The position numbers and the translations under genes are program-made. Below, in pieces: positions 1-8,363 of a stretch of 64,000 nt of DNA. Numbering within the stretch: the first letter of the stretch is position 1; each line of letters begins with the position of its first letter. The notes under the pieces were generated by a model. It worked only from the letters and a program-made list of their open reading frames with translations, did no database searches and was not told the origin of the DNA. The DNA is from Sanyastnella coralliicola. GTDB taxonomy: Bacteria; Bacteroidota; Bacteroidia; Flavobacteriales_D; Sanyastnellaceae. Where the stretch lies: assembly GCF_030845195.1 (NCBI RefSeq), contig NZ_CP132543.1:3179501-3243500 (forward strand). Direction: 5' to 3'.

Positions 1-588
1 GAGCTTCGTGAGCAAATGGGTCAAGCTGCAATCCGCGCAGCGGAAGCAGTGAAGTACGAAGGAGTAGGTACCGTTGAGTTCTTGGTTGACAAGAACCGCA
101 ACTTCTACTTCATGGAGATGAATACACGTATCCAGGTAGAGCACACGATTACTGAAGAGGTCGTGAACTACGATTTGATCAAAGAACAGATCAAACTCGC
201 AGCCGGACACCCAATCAGTGGACGTAACTACTACCCGAAGATGCACTCTATCCAGTGCCGTATCAATGCGGAAGACCCAACGAAAGGATTTATCCCTTCA
301 CCTGGTGGAATCACAGACTACCACGCTCCTAGCGGACACGGAGTTCGTGTTGATTCACACGCATACGCCGGATACCGTGTACCTCCATTCTACGATTCAA
401 TGATCTCGAAATTGATCACTGTAGCGCAAACGCGTGAAGAAGCGATCAAGAAAATGCAACGCGCACTCGACGAGTACATCATTGAAGGAATCAAAACAAC
501 GATTCCATTCCATCAGAAATTGATGAAAGACGAACAGTTCCGCGCCGGAAACTTCACCACGAAGTTCATGGACGATTTTGAGATCTGA
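1..588 (+). CDS. accC: Biotin carboxylase subunit of acetyl-CoA carboxylase, C-terminal part (5' truncated)
   Basis: The reading frame is open from the first base, so the gene begins upstream of the window; the C-terminal 195 residues are present. Biotin carboxylase carries out the ATP-dependent carboxylation of biotin on the carrier protein, the first step of fatty-acid synthesis or of a related acyl-CoA carboxylase. The conserved catalytic stretch [11 protein letters not shown] is visible near residue 37 of the fragment, preceded by the FLVDKN strand of the ATP-grasp fold. It is followed by the Biotin_carb_C region ([10 protein letters not shown], then [10 protein letters not shown]). An intrinsic terminator follows 18 bp after the stop. 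The family is certain. Whether it is AccC proper or the subunit of a propionyl- or pyruvate-type carboxylase cannot be settled from this fragment. Confidence 0.93.
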   Translation, partial: ELREQMGQAAIRAAEAVKYEGVGTVEFLVDKNRNFYFMEMNTRIQVEHTITEEVVNYDLIKEQIKLAAGHPISGRNYYPKMHSIQCRINAEDPTKGFIPSPGGITDYHAPSGHGVRVDSHAYAGYRVPPFYDSMISKLITVAQTREEAIKKMQRALDEYIIEGIKTTIPFHQKLMKDEQFRAGNFTTKFMDDFEI

Positions 589-605
589 TCTTTCTTAGGA
601 TATGT

Positions 606-632
606 AAAAAGGGGCGTTTGCCCCTTTTTTTT
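606..632 (+). terminator. Intrinsic terminator of accC
   Basis: AAAAAGGGG and CCCCTTTTT form a 9-bp stem around the 6-nt loop CGTTTG, ending in a run of eight T. It lies 18 bp after the accC stop codon. Confidence 0.9.
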
Positions 633-644
633 GTTTAGAGACAA

Positions 645-783
645 GGGTCTAGGGTCTAGAGACAAACGGTTCTTTTATCAGGGGAATTTCCAGAAACCTA
701 AGTGACACCCGCGGTCCACAGTCCCCCGTCAACCGTCCACCGTCCACCGTCCACCGTCCACCATCAACCATCAACCATCAACC
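645..783. repeat. Intergenic 7-bp tandem repeat mosaic (GGGTCTA, then CCGTCCA/CCATCAA units)
   Basis: Two GGGTCTA units lie at 645-658. From about 711 the sequence is a run of 7-mers of type CCGTCCA that drifts to CCATCAA in the last three units. It fills the gap between the accC terminator and the next gene, and a second array of the CCGTCCA family follows that gene at 1446. No coding potential or promoter is evident inside it. Function unknown. Confidence 0.85.
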
Positions 784-804
784 CAAAACACCTAACTTCC
801 CTTC

Positions 805-1428
805 ATGAACCCAGCTGTTGACCAATACCTCCTTCAGGGATGCGGAAGATGCGATTTGTACGGCACTCCGGAATGCAAGGTTCACTTGTGGACGAATGAG
901 CTCATTCGGCTTCGTGCAGTGGTACTAGACACACAACTCGTAGAGGAACATAAGTGGGGTGTTGCTTGCTACACGTATCAAGGAAAAAACGTTGCGATCA
1001 TGAGCGCCTTGAAAGGCTATGTAGCATTGAGTTTTTTTAAGGGCAGTCTTCTTGACGATAAATTAGCGCTTCTTTCAGCACCTGGTCCAAATTCTCAAGC
1101 TGCACGAATGTTCAAGTTCACGACCTCTTCGCAAATTGCTGAACATGAGACTTCCATTCGAAGCTATGTCAAGGAAGCGATCGAATTAGAAAAAAATGGA
1201 GTCAGCGTTCCCTTTAAAAAAGTAACCGAAGACGACTTCCCTTCCGAACTCTATGATTATTTCCTAGAAGACCCCACCTACGAAAGTGCCTTCCGCTCGC
1301 TCACTCCCGGACGTCAACGTGGATGGCTACTTCACTTTAATGGTGCGAAACAAACTGCAACCATCATTCGACGAATTGAGAAAAGTGCCGAGAAAGTTCT
1401 GAATGGAAAAGGCTGGAACGAACGCTAA
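805..1428 (+). CDS. DUF1801/YdeI (OmpD-associated) family protein
   Basis: A 207-residue soluble protein without a signal peptide. The central part (about residues 25-130, including VACYTYQGKNVAIMSALKGY) matches the DUF1801 fold. The C-terminal 40 residues (SLTPGRQRGWLLHFNGAKQ, then TATIIRRIEK) carry the signature of the YdeI/OmpD-associated family (OmdA), which is loosely linked in the literature to stress or bacteriocin protection but has no established biochemical activity. The gene stands alone, flanked on both sides by CCGTCCA-type tandem repeats. No -7 element is obvious directly before the ATG. The family assignment is fairly sure; the cellular role is unknown. Confidence 0.8.
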   Translation: MNPAVDQYLLQGCGRCDLYGTPECKVHLWTNELIRLRAVVLDTQLVEEHKWGVACYTYQGKNVAIMSALKGYVALSFFKGSLLDDKLALLSAPGPNSQAARMFKFTTSSQIAEHETSIRSYVKEAIELEKNGVSVPFKKVTEDDFPSELYDYFLEDPTYESAFRSLTPGRQRGWLLHFNGAKQTATIIRRIEKSAEKVLNGKGWNER

Positions 1429-1445
1429 GTTCAGCACCAAAGAAA

Positions 1446-1521
1446 CACCGTCCACCGTCTACAGTCCACGGTCAACCGTCCACCGTCCACCGTCCACCGT
1501 CTACCGTCTACCGTCTACCGT
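1446..1521. repeat. Intergenic 7-bp tandem repeat array (CACCGTC / CTACCGT units)
   Basis: About ten 7-bp units, first CACCGTC-like and then CTACCGT-like, fill the space between two convergent genes. The last units run into the 3' end of the rfaE2 gene, whose stop codon (CTA on the plus strand, 1515-1517) is the first three bases of a CTACCGT unit. It is the same family as the array at 711-783. Confidence 0.88.
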
Positions 1522-2003
1522 GAAGCCCTCATCTTCGAAACAATCCCCGTAGTAGAAAACCCTTCAACGAGAGGTATGGAAGCCACCGTTCCGCCTTTGG
1601 CGCGAACGATATCAGAACCTACCATATAACGCTTATCAGACGCGTCAGTACAGTCTGGATCATAATCCCCGCCTTTGACTAAGACATCGGGTTGGATGAG
1701 CTGTATGAGCTCGTAAGGAGTGTCTTCACCGAAAATAACCGCGTGATCTACACTCTTAAGTGAAGCAATGACTTTGGCGCGTGCATCTTCGGGGTTGATC
1801 GGACGTTCTGGTCCTTTATTCAAACGACGAACACTGTCATCGTCATTGACGCCAACGATGAGCACATCCCCATGCTCTGCAGCTTTTTCGAGGTAGGTCA
1901 CGTGGCCTACGTGAAGAATATCAAAGACACCGTTGGTGAAGACAATCTTCTTTCCGCTTTCGCGGCAAGAATCAAGAAAGCTTTCGAGACTATTCTGCGG
2001 CAT
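1515..2003 (-). CDS. rfaE2: D-glycero-beta-D-manno-heptose 1-phosphate adenylyltransferase
   Basis: A 162-residue cytidylyltransferase-like enzyme. It shows the nucleotide-binding HxGH motif (FTNGVFDILHVGHVTYLEKA, residues about 22-41) and the C-terminal EGFSTT loop typical of the stand-alone adenylyltransferase domain of HldE/RfaE. It makes ADP-heptose for lipopolysaccharide core or S-layer/glycan synthesis in the cytoplasm. The kinase half (HldE N-terminal domain) is not fused, as is usual in Bacteroidota. The start overlaps the end of the upstream UPF0104 gene by 14 bp, so the two are probably co-transcribed with panD. The stop codon lies inside a tandem repeat unit, so the extreme C-terminus may vary between strains. 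Confidence 0.93.
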   Translation of the reverse strand: MPQNSLESFLDSCRESGKKIVFTNGVFDILHVGHVTYLEKAAEHGDVLIVGVNDDDSVRRLNKGPERPINPEDARAKVIASLKSVDHAVIFGEDTPYELIQLIQPDVLVKGGDYDPDCTDASDKRYMVGSDIVRAKGGTVASIPLVEGFSTTGIVSKMRASR

Positions 2004-3297
2004 TGGCTTGACGTTCTTTGCGGATGTTACCCCACATCAAAAGAAGGTAACCTATCCCTCCGGTCACAACGATCATAACCGTTTGTGTTAGCCACATGAC
2101 ATTGGCCACGGCGAACCCAAGCGCTCCGCTCATGCCCAAGGCGATGAAGCCGAGTTTCACAGTCCAGTGGTAAGATCCGATTCCTCCAGGAGCAGGTAGA
2201 ATCATTCCGAATCCTCCCGCAACCATGACGAAGAGTGATTGCGTCACGGTCATGTGGCTGGTCGCATCAATACTCATGTAGATGACATAAGCCATCCCGA
2301 AGTACATGCCCCAGATAAAGAAGGTATGGAAGATGAAGGCCCCTCGGCGCTTCATTTTCAGTACGCTTTTGAGTCCGTCACCAACACCACCAAGGAAGCC
2401 TTTGACTTTCCCATAGAGCTTGCTTGCCATAATTGAGCGACGGAACATGAACCCTAGTGCCACCACAACTCCCATTGCAACTAGGCCAATTGTTACTAGT
2501 AAATTCGAGTCTTCTTCATTTACTTCTTCACCACCTCCAATTGAAAGATCAAGCAAGGTTTGAAAGGCATCAAGGTTCGAAATCAATGCTACGGACATAA
2601 AAATCACGAGCATCACCATGTCAACTACACGCTCAGAAATCACGGTTCCGAAGAGTTTGTCGACAGGAATATCGTCTGACTGATTTAAGGCGGCGCAACG
2701 GGCCAACTCACCGCTTCGTGGGACGAAGGTATTGGCGAAGTAGGCGAAGGCCACTGAGTTGACTGCATTGATCGTCTTAGGCTTGTAGCCCAATGGTTCC
2801 AAGAGGTACTGCCAGCGAATACCACGACTGACAATCGCGAGGTACCCAAAGAGGAAGGAGAGTGCGATTCCAGGGATGGAAGCACGCTTCATATCATTGA
2901 TCAATTGGTCTGTTAAGTCTACTCCTTGGATAGCGAAACTATACTCTCCTTCGGGCGGTTCTGGAAGAACGAAGTTGTAATGTCCTGGTGACAAACACTC
3001 AGAGACATACTCCTTCTCATCCATCGCTTCATTGACGAAAGCTCCTGAGAGAATCACGTTTCCTAAGGTATCAGTGACTTGGTAAGGAGTGCCTCGAAGC
3101 GCTTTATCAGCAGCCGAAACACGCAATCCGGAAAGTCCATTATCACAATCACTGTGGCCTGACCCCATTTCAAACCTCACAGAAGGAGACTCGACAAGTT
3201 GCGGTCCTCTGATGACACCTAGCATTGCTAAGTAGAACAAGAAAACCCCAATTCCGAGGAACAGGATATACTTAAAAATATTGACCAATCGCTTCAA
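1990..3297 (-). CDS. UPF0104 / lysylphosphatidylglycerol-synthase-TM family membrane protein with a large extracytoplasmic insertion
   Basis: A 435-residue polytopic membrane protein. TM1 lies at about residues 8-28. A hydrophilic region of roughly 110 residues follows (including CDNGLSGLRVSAADKALRGT). From residue 140 comes the multi-TM core with the family motif FVPRSGELARCAALNQ and the glycine-rich AGGFGMILPAPGGIGSYHW. The family covers AglD-like and MprF flippase-domain proteins; the Bacteroidota members have no proven substrate. It sits between panD (9 bp upstream) and rfaE2 (14-bp overlap), so it belongs to one minus-strand transcription unit. The insertion between TM1 and TM2 seems longer than in the members I know. 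Confidence 0.85.
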   Translation of the reverse strand: MKRLVNIFKYILFLGIGVFLFYLAMLGVIRGPQLVESPSVRFEMGSGHSDCDNGLSGLRVSAADKALRGTPYQVTDTLGNVILSGAFVNEAMDEKEYVSECLSPGHYNFVLPEPPEGEYSFAIQGVDLTDQLINDMKRASIPGIALSFLFGYLAIVSRGIRWQYLLEPLGYKPKTINAVNSVAFAYFANTFVPRSGELARCAALNQSDDIPVDKLFGTVISERVVDMVMLVIFMSVALISNLDAFQTLLDLSIGGGEEVNEEDSNLLVTIGLVAMGVVVALGFMFRRSIMASKLYGKVKGFLGGVGDGLKSVLKMKRRGAFIFHTFFIWGMYFGMAYVIYMSIDATSHMTVTQSLFVMVAGGFGMILPAPGGIGSYHWTVKLGFIALGMSGALGFAVANVMWLTQTVMIVVTGGIGYLLLMWGNIRKERQANAAE

Positions 3298-3306
3298 AGG
3301 CGGTAC

Positions 3307-3657
3307 TTAGACGAGTTTATTGGTTTCCGTATCAGGGAATACCAAGGTAGGCTTGTAGTCTTTTGCCTCTTCTGGAGTCATGTATCCGTATGAGATCACA
3401 ATCACCACGTCACCCACTGCCACTTTACGTGCTGCTGGTCCGTTCAAGCAGATCATTCCTGATCCGCGTTCTCCCTTGATCACATACGTCTCCAGACGTT
3501 CTCCGTTCATCAGGTTTACAATCTGTACACGTTCTCCCTCGAGCAGATTACCTGCATCCATAAGGTCTTCGTCGATCGTAATACTTCCGATGTAGTTCAA
3601 GTCTGCCTGCGTGACTGTCACGCGGTGCAACTTGGATTTCATTACCTGTAGTAACAT
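3307..3657 (-). CDS. panD: Aspartate 1-decarboxylase (pyruvoyl enzyme)
   Basis: 116 residues, the normal PanD length. The enzyme decarboxylates L-aspartate to beta-alanine for pantothenate and CoA synthesis. The self-cleavage site Gly-Ser is present in YIGSITID (about residues 22-29), where Ser becomes the pyruvoyl cofactor. The family motifs LNGPAARK and ISYGYM follow. The ATG at 3657 lies 4 nt after a perfect TATCTTTG promoter element, which supports this start and suggests a leaderless mRNA. It heads the panD - UPF0104 - rfaE2 unit. panC is not adjacent here. Confidence 0.95.
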   Translation of the reverse strand: MLLQVMKSKLHRVTVTQADLNYIGSITIDEDLMDAGNLLEGERVQIVNLMNGERLETYVIKGERGSGMICLNGPAARKVAVGDVVIVISYGYMTPEEAKDYKPTLVFPDTETNKLV

Positions 3658-3661
3658 GCGG

Positions 3662-3669
3662 CAAAGATA
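3662..3669 (-). promoter_or_regulatory. -7 promoter element of panD
   Basis: TATCTTTG on the minus strand, a perfect match to TAnnTTTG, ends 4 nt before the panD ATG. A -33 TTG is not obvious at the usual distance. Confidence 0.6.
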
Positions 3670-3705
3670 GCTTTCTTTCTCAGAGCGATGGGTTAAAAAA
3701 ATCCA

Positions 3706-5619
3706 TCAACGAATGATGATCCGTATCTCTGTTCTTCGGTTCAAGGCGTGCTCATCCTCTGAACATTCTACCCCGTCGTCGCATCCGTTCAACAACACCG
3801 TTTCGCCATATCCTTTTGCGGTCATTCGGGCAATCGCGATGCCTTTTGTTTTCATATGCGCTAGCGCGGAAGCGGCTCTCCGTTCTGATAACTCTAGGTT
3901 GTAATCATCCTCTCCCCTGCAATCAGTGTGCGATCCGAGCTCGATTCGAATTTCAGGATTCTTGATCATGATCTCAGCCAACTGATCTAGTTGGTATTTC
4001 GCTACCACATTCAACTCAGCACTATTCAGCTCGTAGTAGATGTTTTGAATAACGAAGAGGTCGTCTTGACGAATCACAATCTCGTCTCCATTCTCGTTCT
4101 TCAGTTGGATTTGCTCGCCTTCTTGTACTCGTTCATACACCGCTTCATCATCAGTCACCGGAATGACAATCTCTTGTCCTTTGTCGTAGATGATCATGTT
4201 GAGCGCAGAGCTTTCTTCATCCAATTTGAAGGTATAGCTCGCATCCGGACTCAACTCATCAAACCTAAACTTCCCTTTGTCGGTGGTGTAAGCCAGGGCC
4301 ATAAGCTCACCATTCTCATCCATGATATAGATGGGTTCGCCTTTACCAATATCTCCAGGTTCATTCTCGTAGACTTGTCCTTCAACAGCCACATTCAACA
4401 AGGTGCTTTCATCAATATTCTCTACTGCTTGAAGCCCTTCTCCGTCTTCAAATGGCAGTAATTCGAAATAGAAACTACCGTCTCCTCCCGGAGTGAATAC
4501 CATAATGCGGTTTCCAACGGCATCAATGATATAGAGGTAACTCGCGCGAAGCACTTCAGGTGCCACATCTTCAAATACCGCTCGGTACTTTTGGTTCAGC
4601 TCTAGCTTATCAATAGGAAACTTCCCTTCTTCCCCTGTCGTGCCATTGATGACGGTTTCACCTAGGGAGTTTTGAATCCGCACCTTGGCACCTTGCACGG
4701 GCGTTCCGGCACATTCCAGTAGCGCCGTCAGTTTGTTCATTGGAGCTTGCGTAGGCACGGGTGCAAGGCGGTAAACGGCATCTTCTCCCTCACGATCGCT
4801 ATTAAACAAAGCCACCTCATCGCTTAACCATAAGAGCAAAAAATCATCTCCTAGGCTATTGATGGGTTCTTCGAAACGCTCCATTTCCTTCCACTGGCTA
4901 CTGCGATCGCTGTAGTACAAATCAAAGCCGCCAAGACCGGCATGAGTATCACTTGAAAAACACAACCGGCTTCCATTCCAGCTTGGGAACACTTCGTTTC
5001 CTGAGGTATTAATCACCGGACCTAACGAAATAGGATCACTCCAATTTCCGCCGCCCAGGCGATTGACATAATAAAGGTCAAAACCACCTAAACCTCCAGG
5101 CATGTCGCTCGCAAAAACAATTTGTGACCCATCAGGTGAAATGCTTGGGTGAATTGCTCTAAACCCTGCTGGTGGCACAAAGACGGGCATCAAATTATCA
5201 ACTGAACTACGCATCATGCGCGCAGTAACCACAGTTCCTTCGTCCCACATGACTTTGAAATCCATCAACGACATGACTACCAGTGTATCGCTGAAATAAC
5301 ACACCGTTCCGAGGTCTGAGGTGCCGCTGAAACCAAAGCCAAAATCTTCTAGGTCAGCAGGGAAACTGGTCCATGTATCACCTCTGCGTGCGAATTGTGT
5401 TTGCGCTCGGTAGTCAACATCGCCTTGGTCTGTGATCAACCCAAGGTCAGTAGCATTCACTTCCATGAAGATTCCCTGCGGGTGAATTCCTGTCATGAAA
5501 CCATCCACTTTATCCAAGTCGTGAATGCGTTCTATGGTCACATTTGATTGGGCGTAGCTTTTATTCGCTAGCGCGGAAACGCAACTCAACAAAGCGAGTA
5601 TGTACAACACCTTTCTCAT
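3706..5619 (-). CDS. PD40 beta-propeller / OmpA-domain outer-membrane protein (PorE-like)
   Basis: 637 residues with a signal peptide (MRKVLYILALLSCVSALA). PD40/WD40-like repeats include SISPDGSQIVFASDMPGGLG and SWNGSRLCFSSD (about residues 155-235). Middle beta-sandwich segments resemble carboxypeptidase-regulatory domains, and the C-terminal OmpA peptidoglycan-binding domain (residues about 520-637) carries SHTDCRG, LSERRA and GYGE motifs. The architecture is that of PorE and related proteins anchoring type IX secretion modules to peptidoglycan. Its start overlaps the PorP/SprF stop by 4 bp (ATGA). Two copies of the dispersed CGCTAGCGCGGAA word fall in this gene, one in the OmpA domain and one in the signal peptide. 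A role as periplasmic partner of the adjacent PorP and type-B cargo is inferred from this coupling. Confidence 0.85.
   Translation of the reverse strand: MRKVLYILALLSCVSALANKSYAQSNVTIERIHDLDKVDGFMTGIHPQGIFMEVNATDLGLITDQGDVDYRAQTQFARRGDTWTSFPADLEDFGFGFSGTSDLGTVCYFSDTLVVMSLMDFKVMWDEGTVVTARMMRSSVDNLMPVFVPPAGFRAIHPSISPDGSQIVFASDMPGGLGGFDLYYVNRLGGGNWSDPISLGPVINTSGNEVFPSWNGSRLCFSSDTHAGLGGFDLYYSDRSSQWKEMERFEEPINSLGDDFLLLWLSDEVALFNSDREGEDAVYRLAPVPTQAPMNKLTALLECAGTPVQGAKVRIQNSLGETVINGTTGEEGKFPIDKLELNQKYRAVFEDVAPEVLRASYLYIIDAVGNRIMVFTPGGDGSFYFELLPFEDGEGLQAVENIDESTLLNVAVEGQVYENEPGDIGKGEPIYIMDENGELMALAYTTDKGKFRFDELSPDASYTFKLDEESSALNMIIYDKGQEIVIPVTDDEAVYERVQEGEQIQLKNENGDEIVIRQDDLFVIQNIYYELNSAELNVVAKYQLDQLAEIMIKNPEIRIELGSHTDCRGEDDYNLELSERRAASALAHMKTKGIAIARMTAKGYGETVLLNGCDDGVECSEDEHALNRRTEIRIIIR
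3859..3871 (+). repeat. Dispersed word CGCTAGCGCGGAA
   Basis: Exact copy inside the OmpA-domain gene, read there as ASALA. Member of the 16-copy family described in the findings. Confidence 0.9.
5566..5578 (+). repeat. Dispersed word CGCTAGCGCGGAA
   Basis: Exact copy inside the signal-peptide region of the PD40-OmpA gene, read there as VSALAN. Confidence 0.9.
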
Positions 5620-6506
5620 TGAAAGTATCTAATGCTTTGTACACTGCGTTGCTTCTTTCCGAAGAGGAATCCGATCATAACTTCATGATGTCCGTTAGAG
5701 ACACTACCCACGCCTTCAGTAGGAACTCCGAAGCCATAAGCCAGGCGCAATTTTCTTTTGATTCGATACTCTACAAACCCATAAGCCTCTGATGACAGTC
5801 GGTAGCCTGCACCTACCCATAGAGTTTGTTTCCACCACAGCCCGACTTGTGCTTCTGGTAACAAGGCTCCGTCTACATCATAGCGTGCTGCAATCATCGG
5901 ACGCAGTGACAACATAGAATTCAGGCGATGCTGCGTTCCAATCATAGCAAGTGACTCCATGCGTGTGTCGCTACCTGAAGCTCTGCGTTCCTGCGTTAGC
6001 AAATGACCCACTTCAATACCCGCAAAGAACCGTTCAGAACGATACAGCATGGCACCTTCTAGAAGTGGTTTGGTAATGGCTTCTGAATTGATCAGCACAT
6101 CAACGTCTGTTGTAGAAACGGTAATCTCACTAACGTCTAATTGCTCATTTCGAATTCCACCTCCTAAGGCAAATGAAAGTTGCCCCGATCCAACATCGAG
6201 TTGGTAAGCAAGGTGAAGCGCTACCATCGTTCGATCAAAAGCTCCAATGCTTTCTCTTTTCAAACGCAGGCCGCCATTCAGTGATCCAAAAGATGTATTA
6301 GCCGAAAGAAATGCTGTGGTTGGCGCTCCGCTGAACCCGCTAAACTGCTGACGGTAACGCAGATTGATGGATGCATGTTCGTACATCCCTGCTGCCGCAG
6401 CATTGCCATCATAAAGATTGAGTGCCTGCATGGAGTACACCCATTCTTGCTGTGCTTGAGAAGATAGGCCAAAGAGCAATGCGCATATGATCAACACCCC
6501 TCTCAT
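5616..6506 (-). CDS. PorP/SprF family type IX secretion system membrane protein
   Basis: 296 residues with a signal peptide (MRGVLIICALLFGLSSQA) and the family N-terminus QEWVYSMQALNLYDGNAAAA, followed by alternating beta-strands of an outer-membrane barrel (RYRQQFSGFSGAPTTAF). PorP/SprF proteins work with the T9SS core and, when encoded beside a type-B CTD protein, are needed to display that particular cargo (known for SprF/SprB of Flavobacterium). Here the gene overlaps both neighbours by 4 bp, between a type-B CTD cargo and the OmpA-domain protein. The family call is firm; the cargo specificity is inferred from context. Confidence 0.9.
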   Translation of the reverse strand: MRGVLIICALLFGLSSQAQQEWVYSMQALNLYDGNAAAAGMYEHASINLRYRQQFSGFSGAPTTAFLSANTSFGSLNGGLRLKRESIGAFDRTMVALHLAYQLDVGSGQLSFALGGGIRNEQLDVSEITVSTTDVDVLINSEAITKPLLEGAMLYRSERFFAGIEVGHLLTQERRASGSDTRMESLAMIGTQHRLNSMLSLRPMIAARYDVDGALLPEAQVGLWWKQTLWVGAGYRLSSEAYGFVEYRIKRKLRLAYGFGVPTEGVGSVSNGHHEVMIGFLFGKKQRSVQSIRYFQ

Positions 6507-7231
6507 CGCAGCAGATTAATGTGACCGTTTATATTACCCGTTCCGTAATCCAGGTTGTAATAATAGACGCCTTCAGGAAGCTCTTCTCCGTCTGAATTCG
6601 TTCCATTAAACACCACATTGATGTTATCGTAATTGCTTCCTTTCCAGACTTCAACTCCCCAGCGATTAACGATCGTCACCGTATTGGTAGCGTATTCTTC
6701 GTAGGCCAACCAAAAGATGTTCCAGTCGTCATTCACCCCATCTCCATTGGGCGTAATGGTATTTGGCGCGACCAAGGAACACGGACCTAAACCAGGCAAG
6801 GCGATTTCAAATTCTTCTTCAAAGGTGCATCCACCACCTGCGGTAATGTTCAAGGTGTGCAATCCGATTCCCAAGGAGCCCTGACTTTGCTCGATTCCGT
6901 TTTGGGTAATGGAGATGTCATAATTCCCTCCACATCCGCTAAGCGTAGTGAAGATCAAGGTAGCGTTGCTTCCGTTCCAACATTCAGCATAGGATATCAC
7001 ATACTCCACTATTAATGGCGTGAGATCAGATGGCTGTTCAAACCCCTCTGTCAACGACACGGTAGATCCAGAAGGAGAACCCACGCGGGCCTCACCAGTG
7101 TTGGAGTTCACGGAAATGGTCGAAGTACTTCCATTCACCGCCGCTGAGCCGATGACTTGTCGGCCCAACACGATCTGCGCCCCTCCTGTGGAAACGAGGA
7201 ATAACGAAAATAGGGTCAGGAGGAGGCGCAT
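6503..7231 (-). CDS. Small secreted protein with T9SS type-B sorting domain (gliding motility-associated C-terminal domain)
   Basis: 242 residues: a signal peptide (LFSLFLVSTGGAQ), an N-terminal region of the kind often seen in Bacteroidota surface proteins (VNSNTGEARVGSPSG, LTEGFEQP), a short beta-sandwich, and a C-terminal CHU_C/type-B domain of about 85 residues. That domain begins ITPNGDGVNDDWNIFW and continues with VTIVNRWGVEVWKG and the LPEGVYYYNL strand. Type-B domains direct export through the T9SS and surface attachment. The stop overlaps the start of PorP/SprF by 4 bp. This is the minimal cargo of the cassette; most type-B cargos are far larger. Confidence 0.9.
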   Translation of the reverse strand: MRLLLTLFSLFLVSTGGAQIVLGRQVIGSAAVNGSTSTISVNSNTGEARVGSPSGSTVSLTEGFEQPSDLTPLIVEYVISYAECWNGSNATLIFTTLSGCGGNYDISITQNGIEQSQGSLGIGLHTLNITAGGGCTFEEEFEIALPGLGPCSLVAPNTITPNGDGVNDDWNIFWLAYEEYATNTVTIVNRWGVEVWKGSNYDNINVVFNGTNSDGEELPEGVYYYNLDYGTGNINGHINLLR

Positions 7232-8268
7232 TAATTGATCGTTTCATTACTGAGTACCCACCAGTTGCTACCGTCAGAGATGAGCTTGACTACTTGTCCG
7301 TCAAACCCATCCATCAACCACTCTGTTTCAGTGTCGATCTCAGCTCCGTTAACCGGAACGATGGTTACAATGGAACTCAGGGGTGGATTCCCAAAACGTT
7401 TGAAAGTATAAATCCTTCCGGTGCAAGTAGATGCATCTGGAAGGGTAAAGGTGAGGTCACCATTGGTTACGTTAGCAAGAATAATATTGTGTGTGTCGTC
7501 AAGGGTCGCATTCACTGGTCCTTGAAACTGAACAACGGCCATCCCGATAGAACCTTGCACTTCGAAATCAGAACTCGGCGTAGCCGTTCCAATTCCCACC
7601 GGACGATCATTCTGATAGACCGCTGTTTCGCTTTGCGACCAGTCTTCATCGTCTTGAAGAGAGCTCATATCAATGACGAAGGCGTCATCGCCTTCCACAA
7701 TATTCAAATCGGTATCAACCAGCTGGACAAGGTTGATGCTTTCACCAGCCAGCGCCTCATCGAGGATAGGGCCAATGTCCAACCACCAGTCTTCTCCGCC
7801 TTCAGTAATCAGAAGGGAATCATTCTCAAAGGAGAAGTCAGTGATCAGGGCATCGTCTACGTTGCCTGCTTCCTCGGCATAAAGAGCGTACGGAACGCTC
7901 ACCAATTGGGAGGTGCCGAGGGTTTCATATCCATTTCCACCATCTACTTCAACTTTGAGGAAGTAAATCGTTGCTCCCCAGTTAATCAGAGCAAACGTGG
8001 GTGATAGTCCGTTTCCGGTCGAAGCGCCTTCTCCAATATTCAGTGCAAACAGACCGAATCCATCGGTCGTCACCACATGTTCTTCTTCCCACATTAAGTT
8101 CCCTCCAATAGAGGTCGCTTCAATTCCAATACGGACAAGGAGTTCTTCTTCAATAAGCGGTGCACCGTCGGTAGTGCGCGCCACCGCTTGATAGTTAATC
8201 GCTGCTGGAGCTTGGCCGAAAACAGCCAAATTCAAAAGCAACAGCGTTAGTAAGATCAGGTTCTTCAT
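7231..8268 (-). CDS. Exported Bacteroidota repeat-type surface protein, function unknown
   Basis: 345 residues with a signal peptide (LLTLLLLNLAVFGQA) and a conserved N-terminal domain starting INYQAVARTTDGAPL and ending SQLVSVPYALYAEEAG. I recognise this as a frequent opening domain of large secreted Bacteroidota proteins that often end in tail-fibre-like or T9SS domains. Here the C-terminal half (ending NWWVLSNETIN) has no CTD that I can recognise. The stop codon overlaps the ATG of the type-B cargo by 1 bp (TAATG), so it is the first gene of the four-gene cassette. It may be a surface fibre or adhesin secreted together with that cargo; this is inference. Confidence 0.7.
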   Translation of the reverse strand: MKNLILLTLLLLNLAVFGQAPAAINYQAVARTTDGAPLIEEELLVRIGIEATSIGGNLMWEEEHVVTTDGFGLFALNIGEGASTGNGLSPTFALINWGATIYFLKVEVDGGNGYETLGTSQLVSVPYALYAEEAGNVDDALITDFSFENDSLLITEGGEDWWLDIGPILDEALAGESINLVQLVDTDLNIVEGDDAFVIDMSSLQDDEDWSQSETAVYQNDRPVGIGTATPSSDFEVQGSIGMAVVQFQGPVNATLDDTHNIILANVTNGDLTFTLPDASTCTGRIYTFKRFGNPPLSSIVTIVPVNGAEIDTETEWLMDGFDGQVVKLISDGSNWWVLSNETIN

Positions 8269-8363
8269 GACTTAACGTCTTGAGGTTGAAATTACCAAGA
8301 CCCCAGCCTCCTAAGTGTTGAGCTTTAGGATTGTATCAACAAGGATTGTTTGATTAGTGTGAC

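Noticed and set aside
645-783. Coding sequence in the repeats before 805
   Set aside because: No frame free of the repeat, units of 7 bp shift the frame.
1951-1969. TTCCGCTTTCGCGG in rfaE2 as another dispersed-word copy
   Set aside because: Mismatches in the core and no CTANCG element.
7294-8004. 236-codon plus-strand frame opposite the first gene of the T9SS cassette
   Set aside because: It is antisense to a gene with signal peptide and conserved N-terminal domain; codon use is that of a shadow frame.
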